Below are positions 50,359 to 58,547 of a DNA stretch of 64,000 nucleotides, in pieces. The stretch is from VXLM01 sp965242665 (GTDB taxonomy: Bacteria > Chloroflexota > Dehalococcoidia > Lucifugimonadales > VXLM01), in the NCBI GenBank assembly GCA_965242665.1, contig OZ251484.1:2356001-2420000 (forward strand). The letters run 5' to 3'. The position numbers and the translations under genes were made by a program. Position 1 is the stretch's first letter. Each line of letters starts with the position of its first letter. The notes beneath the pieces were generated by a model. That model made no database searches. It was not told the origin of the DNA and saw only the letters and a list, made by a program, of their open reading frames with translations.

Positions 50359-51249
50359 TCATCCTCCCTGCGTATTGGCTGCGTCGGTCAACAGCTGACG
50401 AATTTGGTCGATATTCTCTTTCGGGGCAGCGCCCTTCTCCGCGGCGATGTGCAGTCCTGCGAGCGCCATCTCGCGGTAGGCGTCGAGCAATTCCGGGGCC
50501 TGGTCTTGCATGGCGCGCACGTGCTTGCGAATGGTGCCGACGTCCCCCCGCACGAACGGGCCGGCCGCTGCCGCCGGCAAGCCGTTCTTGAACAGGGTTT
50601 CTGCGGTGCCCGCCATGATGGGAGTAATCGCCTTGAGGGCGTCGTTGCGCTCGATCCCGAAGCGCGTCCATTGCTCCGCGACCGCGCCAATGAGGGTGTT
50701 CAACACGCCGCCGGCCATCACGACCGTGGCATGATAGAGCGGCTTGTCCTCCGGCTTCAGGAAGATGGGAGACCCGCCCAACTCGCGTGCCAAGGCGGCC
50801 AAGCCGACGCGCGTCTCCTCGTCCCCCTCGATACCAAATGTCGATCCGGGCAGGGCGTCCAACGCTTCCTCCACGGACGAAAAGGTCTGCAAGGGGTGGA
50901 AGGCGCCCGGCGATGCGCCGTACTCTCGGACCGGTTCGAGTACGTCCAAGGATGCGGCTCCGGAGCAGTGGACGACGGTTTGTCCGCTGCGCCATCGAAT
51001 CGAAGAGGCGATGGGGAGAATGGCATCGTCCGGGCTGGTTATGAATACCACGTCCGCTGCATCGGCCGCGCCTTGGAGACGGGGGTGCGCGACGCATCCC
51101 GGGGCCAAGCGCGCCAGGTCTTTGGCGGATTCGAACGTGCGGCTTGCGGCGGCGACGACGAGGTAGCCGCGGTTCATCAGAGCGACCGCGAGTGTCTTGC
51201 CGACGTTTCCCGCTCCGAGAAATGCGATTCTGGCGGTTCGTGAGATCAT
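50359..51249 (-). CDS. Rossmann-like/DUF2520 oxidoreductase
   Basis: From the ATG at 51249 (GAGG eight bases ahead) the protein has 296 residues. ARIAFLGAGNVGKTLAVALMNRGY is a dinucleotide-binding motif; VFITSPDDAILPIASSI and GQTVVHCSGAASLDVL complete the Rossmann part. From about 135 (GAFHPLQTFSS, LKPEDKPLYHATVVMAGGVLNTLIGAVAEQW) comes the helical DUF2520 domain. The build resembles ketopantoate reductase. No panE is seen, and this gene sits four bases before panB, so it may supply that step. That is inference from context. Confidence 0.85.
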   Translation of the reverse strand: MISRTARIAFLGAGNVGKTLAVALMNRGYLVVAAASRTFESAKDLARLAPGCVAHPRLQGAADAADVVFITSPDDAILPIASSIRWRSGQTVVHCSGAASLDVLEPVREYGASPGAFHPLQTFSSVEEALDALPGSTFGIEGDEETRVGLAALARELGGSPIFLKPEDKPLYHATVVMAGGVLNTLIGAVAEQWTRFGIERNDALKAITPIMAGTAETLFKNGLPAAAAGPFVRGDVGTIRKHVRAMQDQAPELLDAYREMALAGLHIAAEKGAAPKENIDQIRQLLTDAANTQGG

Positions 51250-51295
51250 TGGATATGCCTCGCAGGTTTGGTGTCCGTACAACTCGCGCTGCGTC

Positions 51296-52273
51296 TCATG
51301 TCGTCAGGCCGCCGACGCTGGGAATATCGTCTCGTCCGTCCGCGCATCGAACCGCCTGGACGATTGCGCGGCTCACGCAGATCACCGCCGCAGCGCCCAA
51401 GCGCAGCATATCCTCCGTCCGCCCCAGAGTTCCAGAGGCGAGCGCGAATATAGTATCTCCGTCCAGCATGGTATGCGCGGGGCGGACGGACAGCGCCAAG
51501 CCGTCATGGGCGATCGATGCAAGCTTGTTCGCTTGTTCCTTTGTGAGGACGGCGTTGGTTGCGACCACTCCAATGGTCGTGTTCTCTCCAACGGACGCGG
51601 ACGCGCCGGCGTGCGGATTGGACGTCAGCTCGCGCATCGGGTCAATCATCCCGCCGCCGTCGTTGCGGGGTCCGGCGATTAGTCCGCCGGTTGCGGGATC
51701 GTAGATGCCGCCGAGGGCGTTGACCGCCATGAGCGCGCCGACGACAGCGCCTCCTCCCAAGTCGACGCTTGCCGTGCCGACGCCGCCCATGACTGCTCGC
51801 TCTCGTCCGAGGGCCTTCGCCACAGTCGCGCCGACGCCGGCGCCCGCGCTCCCAACCTCGACCCCGTCCGATGATGCGGCCAGGCAGGCTGCATATCCGT
51901 CGTCTGCGTGGGGATACGCGCTGCGCAGCCCAATGCCGAGATCGAACAGTACCGCAGCCGGCACGATCGGCACATGGACGCGCCCTGCCGGATACCCAAT
52001 GCCGCGCTCCGCCAGATAGCGGACGACCCCGGACGCCGCGTCCAGCCCAAACGCGCTGCCTCCAGTAAGCAAGACCGCATGAGCCTGCGAGACGAGGTTA
52101 GTCGGACGCAGCAGATCCGTCTCTCGCGTGCAAGGCGCGCCGCCGCGAACGTCCACGCCGCCCACTGCGCCGCCCTCGCACAGCACGACCGTGCATCCAG
52201 TGCCGCGCAGACGGTCGGTATAGTGACCGACCGCAACGCCCTCGACGTCCGTGATACACCCGTTTCGACCCAC
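51296..52273 (-). CDS. P1 family peptidase (DmpA/L-aminopeptidase-D-esterase type)
   Basis: A 325-residue N-terminal-nucleophile hydrolase, from the GTG at 52273 with GGGAGG nine bases ahead. GCITDVEGVAVGHYTD opens the family; LLTGGSAFGLDAASGVVRYLAERGIGY and GAGVGATVAKALG follow. NTTIGVVATNAVLTKEQANKLA is the autocleavage site where the new N-terminal Thr acts as nucleophile. Enzymes of this group hydrolyse N-terminal amino acids or beta-peptides. It precedes the DUF2520-panB-panC genes by 46 bases and may be co-transcribed. The ribosome-binding site lies in a hairpin (next entry). Confidence 0.9.
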   Translation of the reverse strand: MGRNGCITDVEGVAVGHYTDRLRGTGCTVVLCEGGAVGGVDVRGGAPCTRETDLLRPTNLVSQAHAVLLTGGSAFGLDAASGVVRYLAERGIGYPAGRVHVPIVPAAVLFDLGIGLRSAYPHADDGYAACLAASSDGVEVGSAGAGVGATVAKALGRERAVMGGVGTASVDLGGGAVVGALMAVNALGGIYDPATGGLIAGPRNDGGGMIDPMRELTSNPHAGASASVGENTTIGVVATNAVLTKEQANKLASIAHDGLALSVRPAHTMLDGDTIFALASGTLGRTEDMLRLGAAAVICVSRAIVQAVRCADGRDDIPSVGGLTT

Positions 52274-52280
52274 GCGAAAA

Positions 52281-52311
52281 GACCTCCCCAAACCCGCGTT
52301 TCCGGGAGGTC
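52281..52311 (-). promoter_or_regulatory. hairpin covering the ribosome-binding site of the P1 peptidase gene
   Basis: GACCTCCC and GGGAGGTC pair perfectly (8 bp, 15-base loop). On the minus strand the downstream arm contains GGGAGG, the likely ribosome-binding site of the GTG at 52273, and is followed by TCTTTTCGC. It could work as a translational switch or an early terminator. Confidence 0.5.
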
Positions 52312-52487
52312 ATAGCAGGACAGCGCGCGCGGACGACGGACTGTCGCCGCCGGGCGGGCTATGCAATTCGACGCTCACCGTTCCATCGCGGATTGGCTGC
52401 GCCTACCATGATACCACAGACGGGGAGTAGAGGGTTGGGGGTTCGTGGTATTCCTTCGGAAGGAGGAGCGACAGAGAAATGAGTGTA

Positions 52488-52730
52488 TCAGGACCGACGT
52501 TGCCCCACCTTGGAAGCATCCCCCTCCAACTCCGCCTCGAATGCCCCGATGGCCACGCGCATGTCCTGGCCTATGGCAGCCCAATCCGACCGAATCGCCT
52601 CGGCGTCGGCTTCCGGCCCTGTGAACCGGCGGCCGTTGTATTCGGTCAGAGCACCGGCAAAGTCGAATATGTGCGCCATGCCTTCCAGAAAAGACAGCCT
52701 CGCTCGAAGGAAATCGTTATACGCTCTCAT
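52488..52730 (-). CDS. small hypothetical protein next to the transposon-like cassette
   Basis: An 80-residue soluble protein (MRAYNDFLRARLSFLEGMAHIFDFAGALTEYNG..), mostly helical with a mixed charge pattern. GGGGAAG precedes the ATG by about five bases. No family recognised. The cassette at 52763-54461 inserted 24 bases upstream of its start codon, so its native promoter has probably been separated from it. Confidence 0.5.
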   Translation of the reverse strand: MRAYNDFLRARLSFLEGMAHIFDFAGALTEYNGRRFTGPEADAEAIRSDWAAIGQDMRVAIGAFEAELEGDASKVGQRRS

Positions 52731-52798
52731 CTTGCTTCCCCTGCCTCAGTATGAGGTTATCGGGTACTGTTGACTTATGGTTGTTTTTGATTTCCAAG

Positions 52799-53302
52799 TC
52801 AACCCGCCCTTCCGTCAAAGAACCCGCCGTTCCACTGGCCTTCCGTCTCCCACCACGCCAGGAAGACATCCGTCATTCGATTCTCCTCGTACCGCTTCTT
52901 CCGCAGATCGTGGAGAGACCACCGAAACGACTTCTTGCTGTTGCACGGGCCGCACAGCAGCGCACGGTTGTCTATCTTGTCCTCCCCGCCTACCTTCGAC
53001 GGCTTCATATGGTCGGCTTCCAAGTACGACTCGTCGTTCCAAGACGGCAGGTAGCCGCAACCCTGGCACACCAGCCCATAGTCCGCCATCAATCGCTTGC
53101 GCAACTCAGGCAGAGGAATCTTGCGTGCGCTCTTCTTGGGGGATTCCAAGACGAGCTCGGGGGCGACAGGCTCTCCGTCGTCCGTCCGTTCCGGCGCAAC
53201 CTTCAGAACGCCAACGATTTCCTTCCACGCCATGCTTTCGCTGACTTCGTTCTGCAAGCGATCCAGGATCACCCCCCCCCGCATCTTTCTCGATGTCCAC
53301 AC
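52799..53302 (-). CDS. HNH endonuclease-like domain, out of frame with the methyltransferase
   Basis: A 167-codon frame whose first codons overlap the methyltransferase gene in another frame. From the G9 tract it reads GGVILDRLQNEVSESMAWKEIVGVLKV, then an HNH domain: CQGCGYLPSWNDESYLEADHMKPSKVGGEDKIDNRALLCGPCNSKKS, with two CxxC zinc pairs, the Asp-His of ADH and the Asn of DNR. Loss of one G from the tract would join it to the methyltransferase as a single protein of about 514 residues. Alone it has no convincing start, so it is probably the C-terminal part of a fused enzyme. Confidence 0.75.
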   Translation of the reverse strand: MWTSRKMRGGVILDRLQNEVSESMAWKEIVGVLKVAPERTDDGEPVAPELVLESPKKSARKIPLPELRKRLMADYGLVCQGCGYLPSWNDESYLEADHMKPSKVGGEDKIDNRALLCGPCNSKKSFRWSLHDLRKKRYEENRMTDVFLAWWETEGQWNGGFFDGRAG

Positions 53303-54344
53303 CGATCCACTGCCGCCCCAACTGCTCTGCCGCCACGCACGTCGTCGCGCAGCCCGCGAACGGGTCGAGCACGATGTCGCCGGGGTTCGACGATGCCTCT
53401 ATCATCCGCTTGTACAACTTCAACGGCTTCTGCGTCGGGTAACCAGTACGCTCAATAGCTTGTGAGTGAAGTGCAGGAATATCAATCCACACGCTATTCA
53501 GCGTCTTCCCCTTCTGATTTTCCAGATAGCGTATCTGCCTAGGAACGTTTCCAGGTTTCGTCTGGACTACAATTCCATCATCAATAGCCTTCTGCATCCT
53601 TTCCCGTGTCCAACGCCACGTACGGGTTACCCCCATGACCTCATACGTCAAGTTTGACGATGGGTCTTGAGCAGGCGCAGTGATAGAAGTAAGCGAATAG
53701 AGTCTCCCACTTGAATCACGACTGGAATACTGTTTTGCAGTTCTCTCATCGAGGTTGCTCATATCGTATGGTTGAGTTACTGCATCGGCATTCCATACAA
53801 AGTTGTCACTCTTGGAATACCGAAGTAGCAGATCATGGTCAGCAGCCAATCCGCGTGTGAGATTACCCTTTTTTGTAACTGTACGCCTCCACACGATCTC
53901 ATTGCGGAAGTTCCGCCGTCCGAATATCGCGTCCATCATCGCCTTGAGGTAGTGAGACGCCGTCGGATCGCAGTGAAGATAGATGCTGCCCGTATCCTTC
54001 AGCACCCGGTGCATCTCGAGAACCCGAACGGCCATGAAGCACAAGAACGCGCCCATGTCGTCCCCCGCCGACTCGTTCGCGTGGAGGATCGAGTTGTACA
54101 GCTTCGGCTGCTTCTTCCGGATCTGCTCGATCCATTCTCCCTGAACGTCGTCGTCCCAGTTCCAGACATCCTTGAACTTGACGTTCTTTCCTGCCTTCGT
54201 CGTCCCCTTGAACGCGGGCACGCCCTTGTTGAACGGAGGGTCGGTTGCGATGAGGTCGACGCTCTGGGAATCCAACCCCCGCAGTACGGGGAGGTTGTCT
54301 TCGAGGAAGAGGGTGCGGTTGTATGCTATACTGTTCTTGGTCAT
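53106..54344 (-). CDS. beta-class DNA methyltransferase, C-terminus shifted at a G9 tract
   Basis: A 412-residue frame. VDLIATDPPFNKGV (catalytic motif IV) is at about residue 30; EMHRVLKDTGSIYLHCDPTASHYLKAMMD follows; RTGYPTQKPLKLYKRMI and the SAM motif GDIVLDPFAGCATTCVAAEQLGRQWIGVDIE come near 320-353. After GVDIEKDAGGG the frame runs into about 54 basic, unrelated residues because nine G (53272-53280) replace the eight needed to enter the HNH frame. With eight G the product would be a methyltransferase-HNH fusion. AGGAGGTCTCTGCC precedes the ATG. The relic at 2181-2456 is a relative. Confidence 0.82.
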   Translation of the reverse strand: MTKNSIAYNRTLFLEDNLPVLRGLDSQSVDLIATDPPFNKGVPAFKGTTKAGKNVKFKDVWNWDDDVQGEWIEQIRKKQPKLYNSILHANESAGDDMGAFLCFMAVRVLEMHRVLKDTGSIYLHCDPTASHYLKAMMDAIFGRRNFRNEIVWRRTVTKKGNLTRGLAADHDLLLRYSKSDNFVWNADAVTQPYDMSNLDERTAKQYSSRDSSGRLYSLTSITAPAQDPSSNLTYEVMGVTRTWRWTRERMQKAIDDGIVVQTKPGNVPRQIRYLENQKGKTLNSVWIDIPALHSQAIERTGYPTQKPLKLYKRMIEASSNPGDIVLDPFAGCATTCVAAEQLGRQWIGVDIEKDAGGGDPGSLAERSQRKHGVEGNRWRSEGCAGTDGRRRACRPRARLGIPQEERTQDSSA

Positions 54345-54603
54345 GGCAGAGACCTCCTGCTTTGGCTGGGTCGGGGGTGTTGGCTGACGCCCCTGACCAA
54401 AATCACTCTATCACATCCGCGTTTGCGTGGGAACCCCCAACAACCATAAGTCAACAGTACCGGTTATCGTATATCGATACGTAACCACTTGTCAACAGGA
54501 GTCTCGTCTACGCTCCCACATCCCGCGAGCGCCCGCTACAGTGGAAGCGCCCCTATGGTAGAATGACAACCCGACGGAAGCACACGAGGTTAGGGAAATC
54601 GTC

Positions 54604-55350
54604 ATGGAAATTCTGCCGATCATTCTGCTGCTGTATCTCATATCCGGGGTGGTCATCGGGTTGTTCTGCGCCTACTTGGCGGTTCAGAAAGAGCACAGCG
54701 CCGGCGCTTGGTTCGTGCTCGGCTTCCTCTTCAACCTACTCGCCCTCTTGGTTCTCATCGGTCTGCCGAGCGAACAGAGACCATCCCGCGAGCAAGGCGG
54801 CGCCCCTCTGAGTAGTACTACTCCAGAGCCGTATCGGAGACCATCTCGCACACAAGGCGGCACCCTGGGGCAATCGGCGGGCTCGCTGGGCGGAGCGGGA
54901 AGTCTGCCCCGCAGCGTCCGCCTATGCCCGCACTGCATCCAGGAAGTCCACGAACTCGCTAGTGCCTGCCCGCACTGCCAACGCGGCCTGCCGGAGGTGG
55001 AGCGCTGCTCGTACGAGCCTTGCGGCAAGATCATCAACCCGACAGACAACCGATGCGAGGATGATGAGGGGAACCCCTTTTGCCAAGAATCGCATAGAGG
55101 AGTAGAACACTGCTCGTACAAGGCTTGCGGCAAGGTTATCGAGCCGACGGACGACCGATGCGAAGACGACGAGGAGACCCCCTTTTGCCAGGAATCGCAT
55201 AGAGGGATAGAACATTGCTATTACCGGGCTTGCGACAGAGTTATCGAACCTTCTATAGACAACCGATGTGAGGACGACGAGGGAAACCCGTTTTGCAGCG
55301 AATTGCACAGGGACCGACAATCAACAGAACCACATTCGGTGTACTTGTAG
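54604..55350 (+). CDS. two-helix membrane protein with zinc ribbon and three Cys-rich repeats
   Basis: A 248-residue protein. Two membrane helices at the start (ILPIILLLYLISGVVIGLFCAYLAV and AGAWFVLGFLFNLLALLVLIGL), a low-complexity linker with a repeated RPSR.QGG motif, a zinc ribbon (CPHCIQEVHELASACPHCQRGL), then three ~34-residue repeats of the pattern HCSYKACGKVIEPTDDRCEDDEETPFC..SHRG. Each repeat has four Cys and a His and looks like an independent metal-binding knuckle. A TAGAAT box lies at about 54560. Function unknown; the adjoining AAA/PIN pair may be unrelated. Confidence 0.65.
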   Translation: MEILPIILLLYLISGVVIGLFCAYLAVQKEHSAGAWFVLGFLFNLLALLVLIGLPSEQRPSREQGGAPLSSTTPEPYRRPSRTQGGTLGQSAGSLGGAGSLPRSVRLCPHCIQEVHELASACPHCQRGLPEVERCSYEPCGKIINPTDNRCEDDEGNPFCQESHRGVEHCSYKACGKVIEPTDDRCEDDEETPFCQESHRGIEHCYYRACDRVIEPSIDNRCEDDEGNPFCSELHRDRQSTEPHSVYL

Positions 55351-55419
55351 TATTGTTGGTGGCCACAGCAGTCATGGTGCTTGTCGCGCTTTTCAATGGA
55401 TAATGGAGGAGGGACTCCG

Positions 55420-56829
55420 ATGTTGACACGACTGCGGTTGGAGAGATTCAAGTCTTGGTACGACACTGGGAACATCGCGCTTGCGCCGATTACGGGCCTG
55501 TTCGGCGCGAACAGTTCTGGGAAGACGAGCTTGATTCAGTCGCTGCTGCTGTTGAAGCAGACGGCGGATTCGCGAGACCGGACGTCCATCTTCCACTTTG
55601 GAGACGGGCGGACGTACACCGACCTTGGGGATTTCCAGAGCGTCATCCACGGACACTATGTGACCAGCACGATGAAGCTTGCGCTCGACTGGGAGCGGCC
55701 GAAGCCGATCGAGATACACGATACGGACACTGACCGCCGGGTCGTTCGCAGCGGCCACATGGGGTTCGAGGTCGCATCGCGGCAGGTAGAGAGCAGTTCG
55801 GGAATGTCCCTGGCCGTGGAGGAGATGTCGTACCGCGCGGGGGATGCGGTGTTCGGGATGGGGCGCATTGCGAGGGATGAGCGCCGCAGTCCCGATGCGA
55901 AGTACGATTTGTTTGCGGCGGCGTCGTTTCCAGACGGAACGGAATTCGAGTTCAAGCGGAGAAGGGGGCATCCGTGGAAAGTCTTTCCGCCGTCCAAGTG
56001 CTACGGCTTCTCCGACCGCGTCCGGTCGAGTTTCCAGAACGCCGGATTCCTGTCCGACCTCGAGTTCGCGTTGGAAGAGTGCATGGACGGCATGTACTAC
56101 GTTGGGCCGCTGCGTGTCCCCCCGCAGCGCAGGTACGTCTGGGTCGGCGAGCAGCCGGATCACGTGGGGCAAGAAGGGGAGCGTGCGGTACAGGCTATCT
56201 TGGCCGCGGAGAAGCGCGGGGATCGGATTGGATGGGGGCGAGGCAGGCCGAAGGCTACGCTGGAGGAATATACGGCGCATTGGCTGCGGGAGCTGGGGCT
56301 GATTCACGAGTTCCGCGTCGTGCCTATCTCCGAGGACCGGCGGGTGTTCGAGGTGCGGATTCGGAAGTCTTCGAACCCGAAATCGACGGAAGTACTCATT
56401 ACGGACGTCGGCTTCGGGGTCTCGCAGGTTCTCCCCGTGATCGTGCAGTGCTTCTACGTACCGGAGGGGTCGACGGTGATCTTCGAGCAGCCGGACATTC
56501 ACCTGCATCCAAGCGTCCAGGCAGGGCTCGCAGACGTGTTCATCGACGCATGGAAGAAGCGCGGGGTGCAGATCATCGTGGAGAGCCACAGCGAGCATCT
56601 GCTCAATAGGCTTCAACGCCGCATCGCCGAGGAGGGTGTCTCACAAGACGACGTGGGACTGTTCTTCTGTTGGGCGGGTGATAGTGATAGGGCGTCGAGC
56701 CTTACACATCTCGAACTCGATACGTACGGGAACATCAAGAACTGGCCAAAGAATTTCTTTGGGGATAGATTCGGCGAAGTTGTCGCCATGAACGAGGCAG
56801 CGATGAGTAGACAAGGAGGCTCCGAGTGA
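55420..56829 (+). CDS. OLD/SMC-like AAA ATPase (DUF3696 type)
   Basis: From the ATG at 55420 (GGAGGAGGG nine bases ahead) the protein has 469 residues. LERFKSWYDTGNIALAPITGLFGANSSGKTSLIQSLLLLKQ is the Walker A of OLD-type ABC ATPases. LITDVGFGVSQVLPVIVQCFY is the signature motif, EGSTVIFEQPDIHLHPSVQAGLADVFIDAW the Walker B, and GVQIIVESHSEHLLNRLQRRI the H-loop. The long middle (about 60-320) lacks a TOPRIM domain. The partner nuclease overlaps its stop codon, so the two form one unit. Confidence 0.82.
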   Translation: MLTRLRLERFKSWYDTGNIALAPITGLFGANSSGKTSLIQSLLLLKQTADSRDRTSIFHFGDGRTYTDLGDFQSVIHGHYVTSTMKLALDWERPKPIEIHDTDTDRRVVRSGHMGFEVASRQVESSSGMSLAVEEMSYRAGDAVFGMGRIARDERRSPDAKYDLFAAASFPDGTEFEFKRRRGHPWKVFPPSKCYGFSDRVRSSFQNAGFLSDLEFALEECMDGMYYVGPLRVPPQRRYVWVGEQPDHVGQEGERAVQAILAAEKRGDRIGWGRGRPKATLEEYTAHWLRELGLIHEFRVVPISEDRRVFEVRIRKSSNPKSTEVLITDVGFGVSQVLPVIVQCFYVPEGSTVIFEQPDIHLHPSVQAGLADVFIDAWKKRGVQIIVESHSEHLLNRLQRRIAEEGVSQDDVGLFFCWAGDSDRASSLTHLELDTYGNIKNWPKNFFGDRFGEVVAMNEAAMSRQGGSE

Positions 56830-57332
56830 GCGCCGCGGCGATGGATGTCGTGCTGGACACCAACGTCGCCATGGTTGCAAACGGCGATCGCAAACAAGCC
56901 AGCCAAGAGTGTGTAACAGCTTGCACTGACGAATTGGGTCGAATCCAGAATGGTGAGTACATTCTTCTGGTGGACGACGAGAACCATATATGGCAAGAGT
57001 ACAAGAAGGATCTTAGCCCCAAAGGGTGGGAGGGGCCTGGAACGGAGTTCTTCATATGGTTCTCAAGGCATCGGTTCAACGATGAGTACTGCCGACGGGT
57101 CTCCATCACCCCTCACGACGAACGCGGATTCGAGGAGTTCCCCGACGACCCGGATCTCGCGTCGTTCGATCGGGACGACCGCAAGTTCGTTGCAGTTGCG
57201 CTCGCCAGCAAGAGCGGCCCGCGCGTCCTCAACGCCTCCGATACGGACTGGCGGGACTACCGCGAACCGCTCCGCAAGCACGGCGTGGAGGTGAAGTTTC
57301 TCTGCCAGGAGCTGATGTGCGCCGCGCCGTGA
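56826..57332 (+). CDS. PIN-like nuclease, partner of the AAA ATPase
   Basis: A 168-residue protein from a GTG overlapping the ATPase stop (GTGA); AAGGAGG lies about eight bases ahead. The PIN-fold acidic set is visible: DVVLDTNVAMVANG (first Asp), DDENHIWQEYKKDL (Glu), DRDDRKFVAVALASKSG (Asp pair) and NASDTDWRDY (last Asp). ATPase-PIN pairs with overlapping genes are reminiscent of RNA-targeting phage-defence modules, but I do not recognise this one as a named system. Confidence 0.68.
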   Translation: MSAAAMDVVLDTNVAMVANGDRKQASQECVTACTDELGRIQNGEYILLVDDENHIWQEYKKDLSPKGWEGPGTEFFIWFSRHRFNDEYCRRVSITPHDERGFEEFPDDPDLASFDRDDRKFVAVALASKSGPRVLNASDTDWRDYREPLRKHGVEVKFLCQELMCAAP

Positions 57333-57359
57333 GGCCGCGCAGAGGGGCCGCCGCGCCCC

Positions 57360-58352
57360 TCACGACACCCGCTGCCGCGCGTGATCGAGTACGGTGGGGT
57401 TGATGAGGTTGTCGGGCATCTTGCCGTCGAACACGCGGATGACCTCGGCTGCTGCTCGCTCTTCCAGCTCGAGGGTTGCCTCTTGGGAGAAGAAGGCGGT
57501 GTGGGGGGTGACGATGACGTTGTCGAGCTGGATGATGCGGTGGTCGAGGGGGGGCGCGATGTCGACGAGCACGTCCAATCCCGCGCCGGCGATCTTGCCT
57601 GAAGTGAGTGCATCGTAGAGCGCGTCCTCGTCGATGAGTCCGCCGCGCGAGCAGTTAATGAGGAAGGCGTCCTCTCGCATTCGGTCGAACTGCGCTGCGC
57701 CTATCATGTTCGCGGTTTGTGGGATCAAAGGGGAGTGGAGGGTGACGACGTGGGAGCGCGCCAAGAGGTCGTCGATGTCGGTCTTTTCGACGCCGGCCGC
57801 GGACATGTCCGCGGCATCGACGAATGGGTCGCTGGCGACGGCGTGCATTCCGAACGCCTTTGCCTTCTGCGCTGCCGCCCGTCCGATGCGCCCGAATCCT
57901 ACGATGCCGAACGTCTTGCCGCGGAGGCGCATCATGCGGAAGCCCAGTCCGGCGGTGCCCCAACCGTTGCGCTTGGTGTCGTCGTTGTGGGTGACGATGC
58001 GGCGGTTCCATCCGAGCATCAATCCGATGACATGGTCGGATACTTCGTCGACGCAGTAGTCGGGAACATAGGTGACGATGATGCCAAGCTCGGTCGCAGT
58101 GTCGACTGCGATGTTGTCCACTCCGACGCCGTATCTGCTGATGACGACGCAGCGCTCCGCGGCCCGCACGACGCGTTCCGTCACCTTGGCGAAGCAGGTC
58201 ATGATAGCATCTGCGCTCCGTGCGAGCTCGATCAGCGTGTCCTCGTCTCCCGAGGGGGCAACGATCAGGTCCGCTCCTCCTGCCTCGATGACCGCCCGCT
58301 CCGGGTCGGTCGATGGCCAAACGTAATCGGTTACTAGCACGCGTTTCGTCAT
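57360..58352 (-). CDS. D-2-hydroxyacid dehydrogenase (SerA/CtBP-like)
   Basis: From the ATG at 58352 (GGAG nine bases ahead) the protein has 330 residues. VISRYGVGVDNIAVDTATELGI is the substrate-side motif, LRGKTFGIVGFGRIGRAAAQKAKAFG the NAD-binding Rossmann motif, and DAFLINCSRGGLIDEDALYDAL and LDNVIVTPHTAFFSQEA carry the catalytic Arg/His region. No ACT domain follows, so it is not a full-length regulated SerA; CtBP-like dehydrogenases have this size. The substrate is unknown. It stands alone, divergent from the pyr operon. Confidence 0.88.
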   Translation of the reverse strand: MTKRVLVTDYVWPSTDPERAVIEAGGADLIVAPSGDEDTLIELARSADAIMTCFAKVTERVVRAAERCVVISRYGVGVDNIAVDTATELGIIVTYVPDYCVDEVSDHVIGLMLGWNRRIVTHNDDTKRNGWGTAGLGFRMMRLRGKTFGIVGFGRIGRAAAQKAKAFGMHAVASDPFVDAADMSAAGVEKTDIDDLLARSHVVTLHSPLIPQTANMIGAAQFDRMREDAFLINCSRGGLIDEDALYDALTSGKIAGAGLDVLVDIAPPLDHRIIQLDNVIVTPHTAFFSQEATLELEERAAAEVIRVFDGKMPDNLINPTVLDHARQRVS

Positions 58353-58547
58353 GGTCGCACTCCCGTCGTAGGTATAGCGTCGATGGATATTGTAGCGCAT
58401 TGCGTCGAGGGATTCTCACTGCGTGCGTGCGACATTTTGGGAGGAGTGCAGGAATGACGCGGACAGGTTCCGGCCCAATGGGGAATGAGACTGCCGGCGG
58501 ACTTATGGATGCGGCGGCGAATCAACCGGAGCCTGCGGCGGTGGGGG

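Larger units (their letters stand above)
52755..54469. mobile_element. transposon-like cassette with 23-bp inverted ends and 8-bp target duplication, carrying methyltransferase and HNH genes
   Basis: The unit 52763-54461 is bounded by exact 23-bp inverted repeats starting GGTACTGTTGACTTATGG. It is flanked on both sides by the direct repeat GGTTATCG (52755-52762 and 54462-54469), a classical 8-bp target-site duplication. The interior holds only a DNA methyltransferase and an HNH-domain reading frame; no transposase is present. The ends recall IS6-type ends (GGxxCTGTTG) and the 8-bp duplication fits that family, but IS1595-type elements also make 8-bp duplications. The target lies within a palindrome, GGTTA..CGTAT..ATACG.TAACC (54462-54486). 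Confidence 0.85.

Noticed and set aside
52755..54469. Looking for a transposase inside the methyltransferase cassette
   Set aside because: All coding capacity is taken by the methyltransferase and HNH frames; no DDE or other transposase motif is present on either strand.
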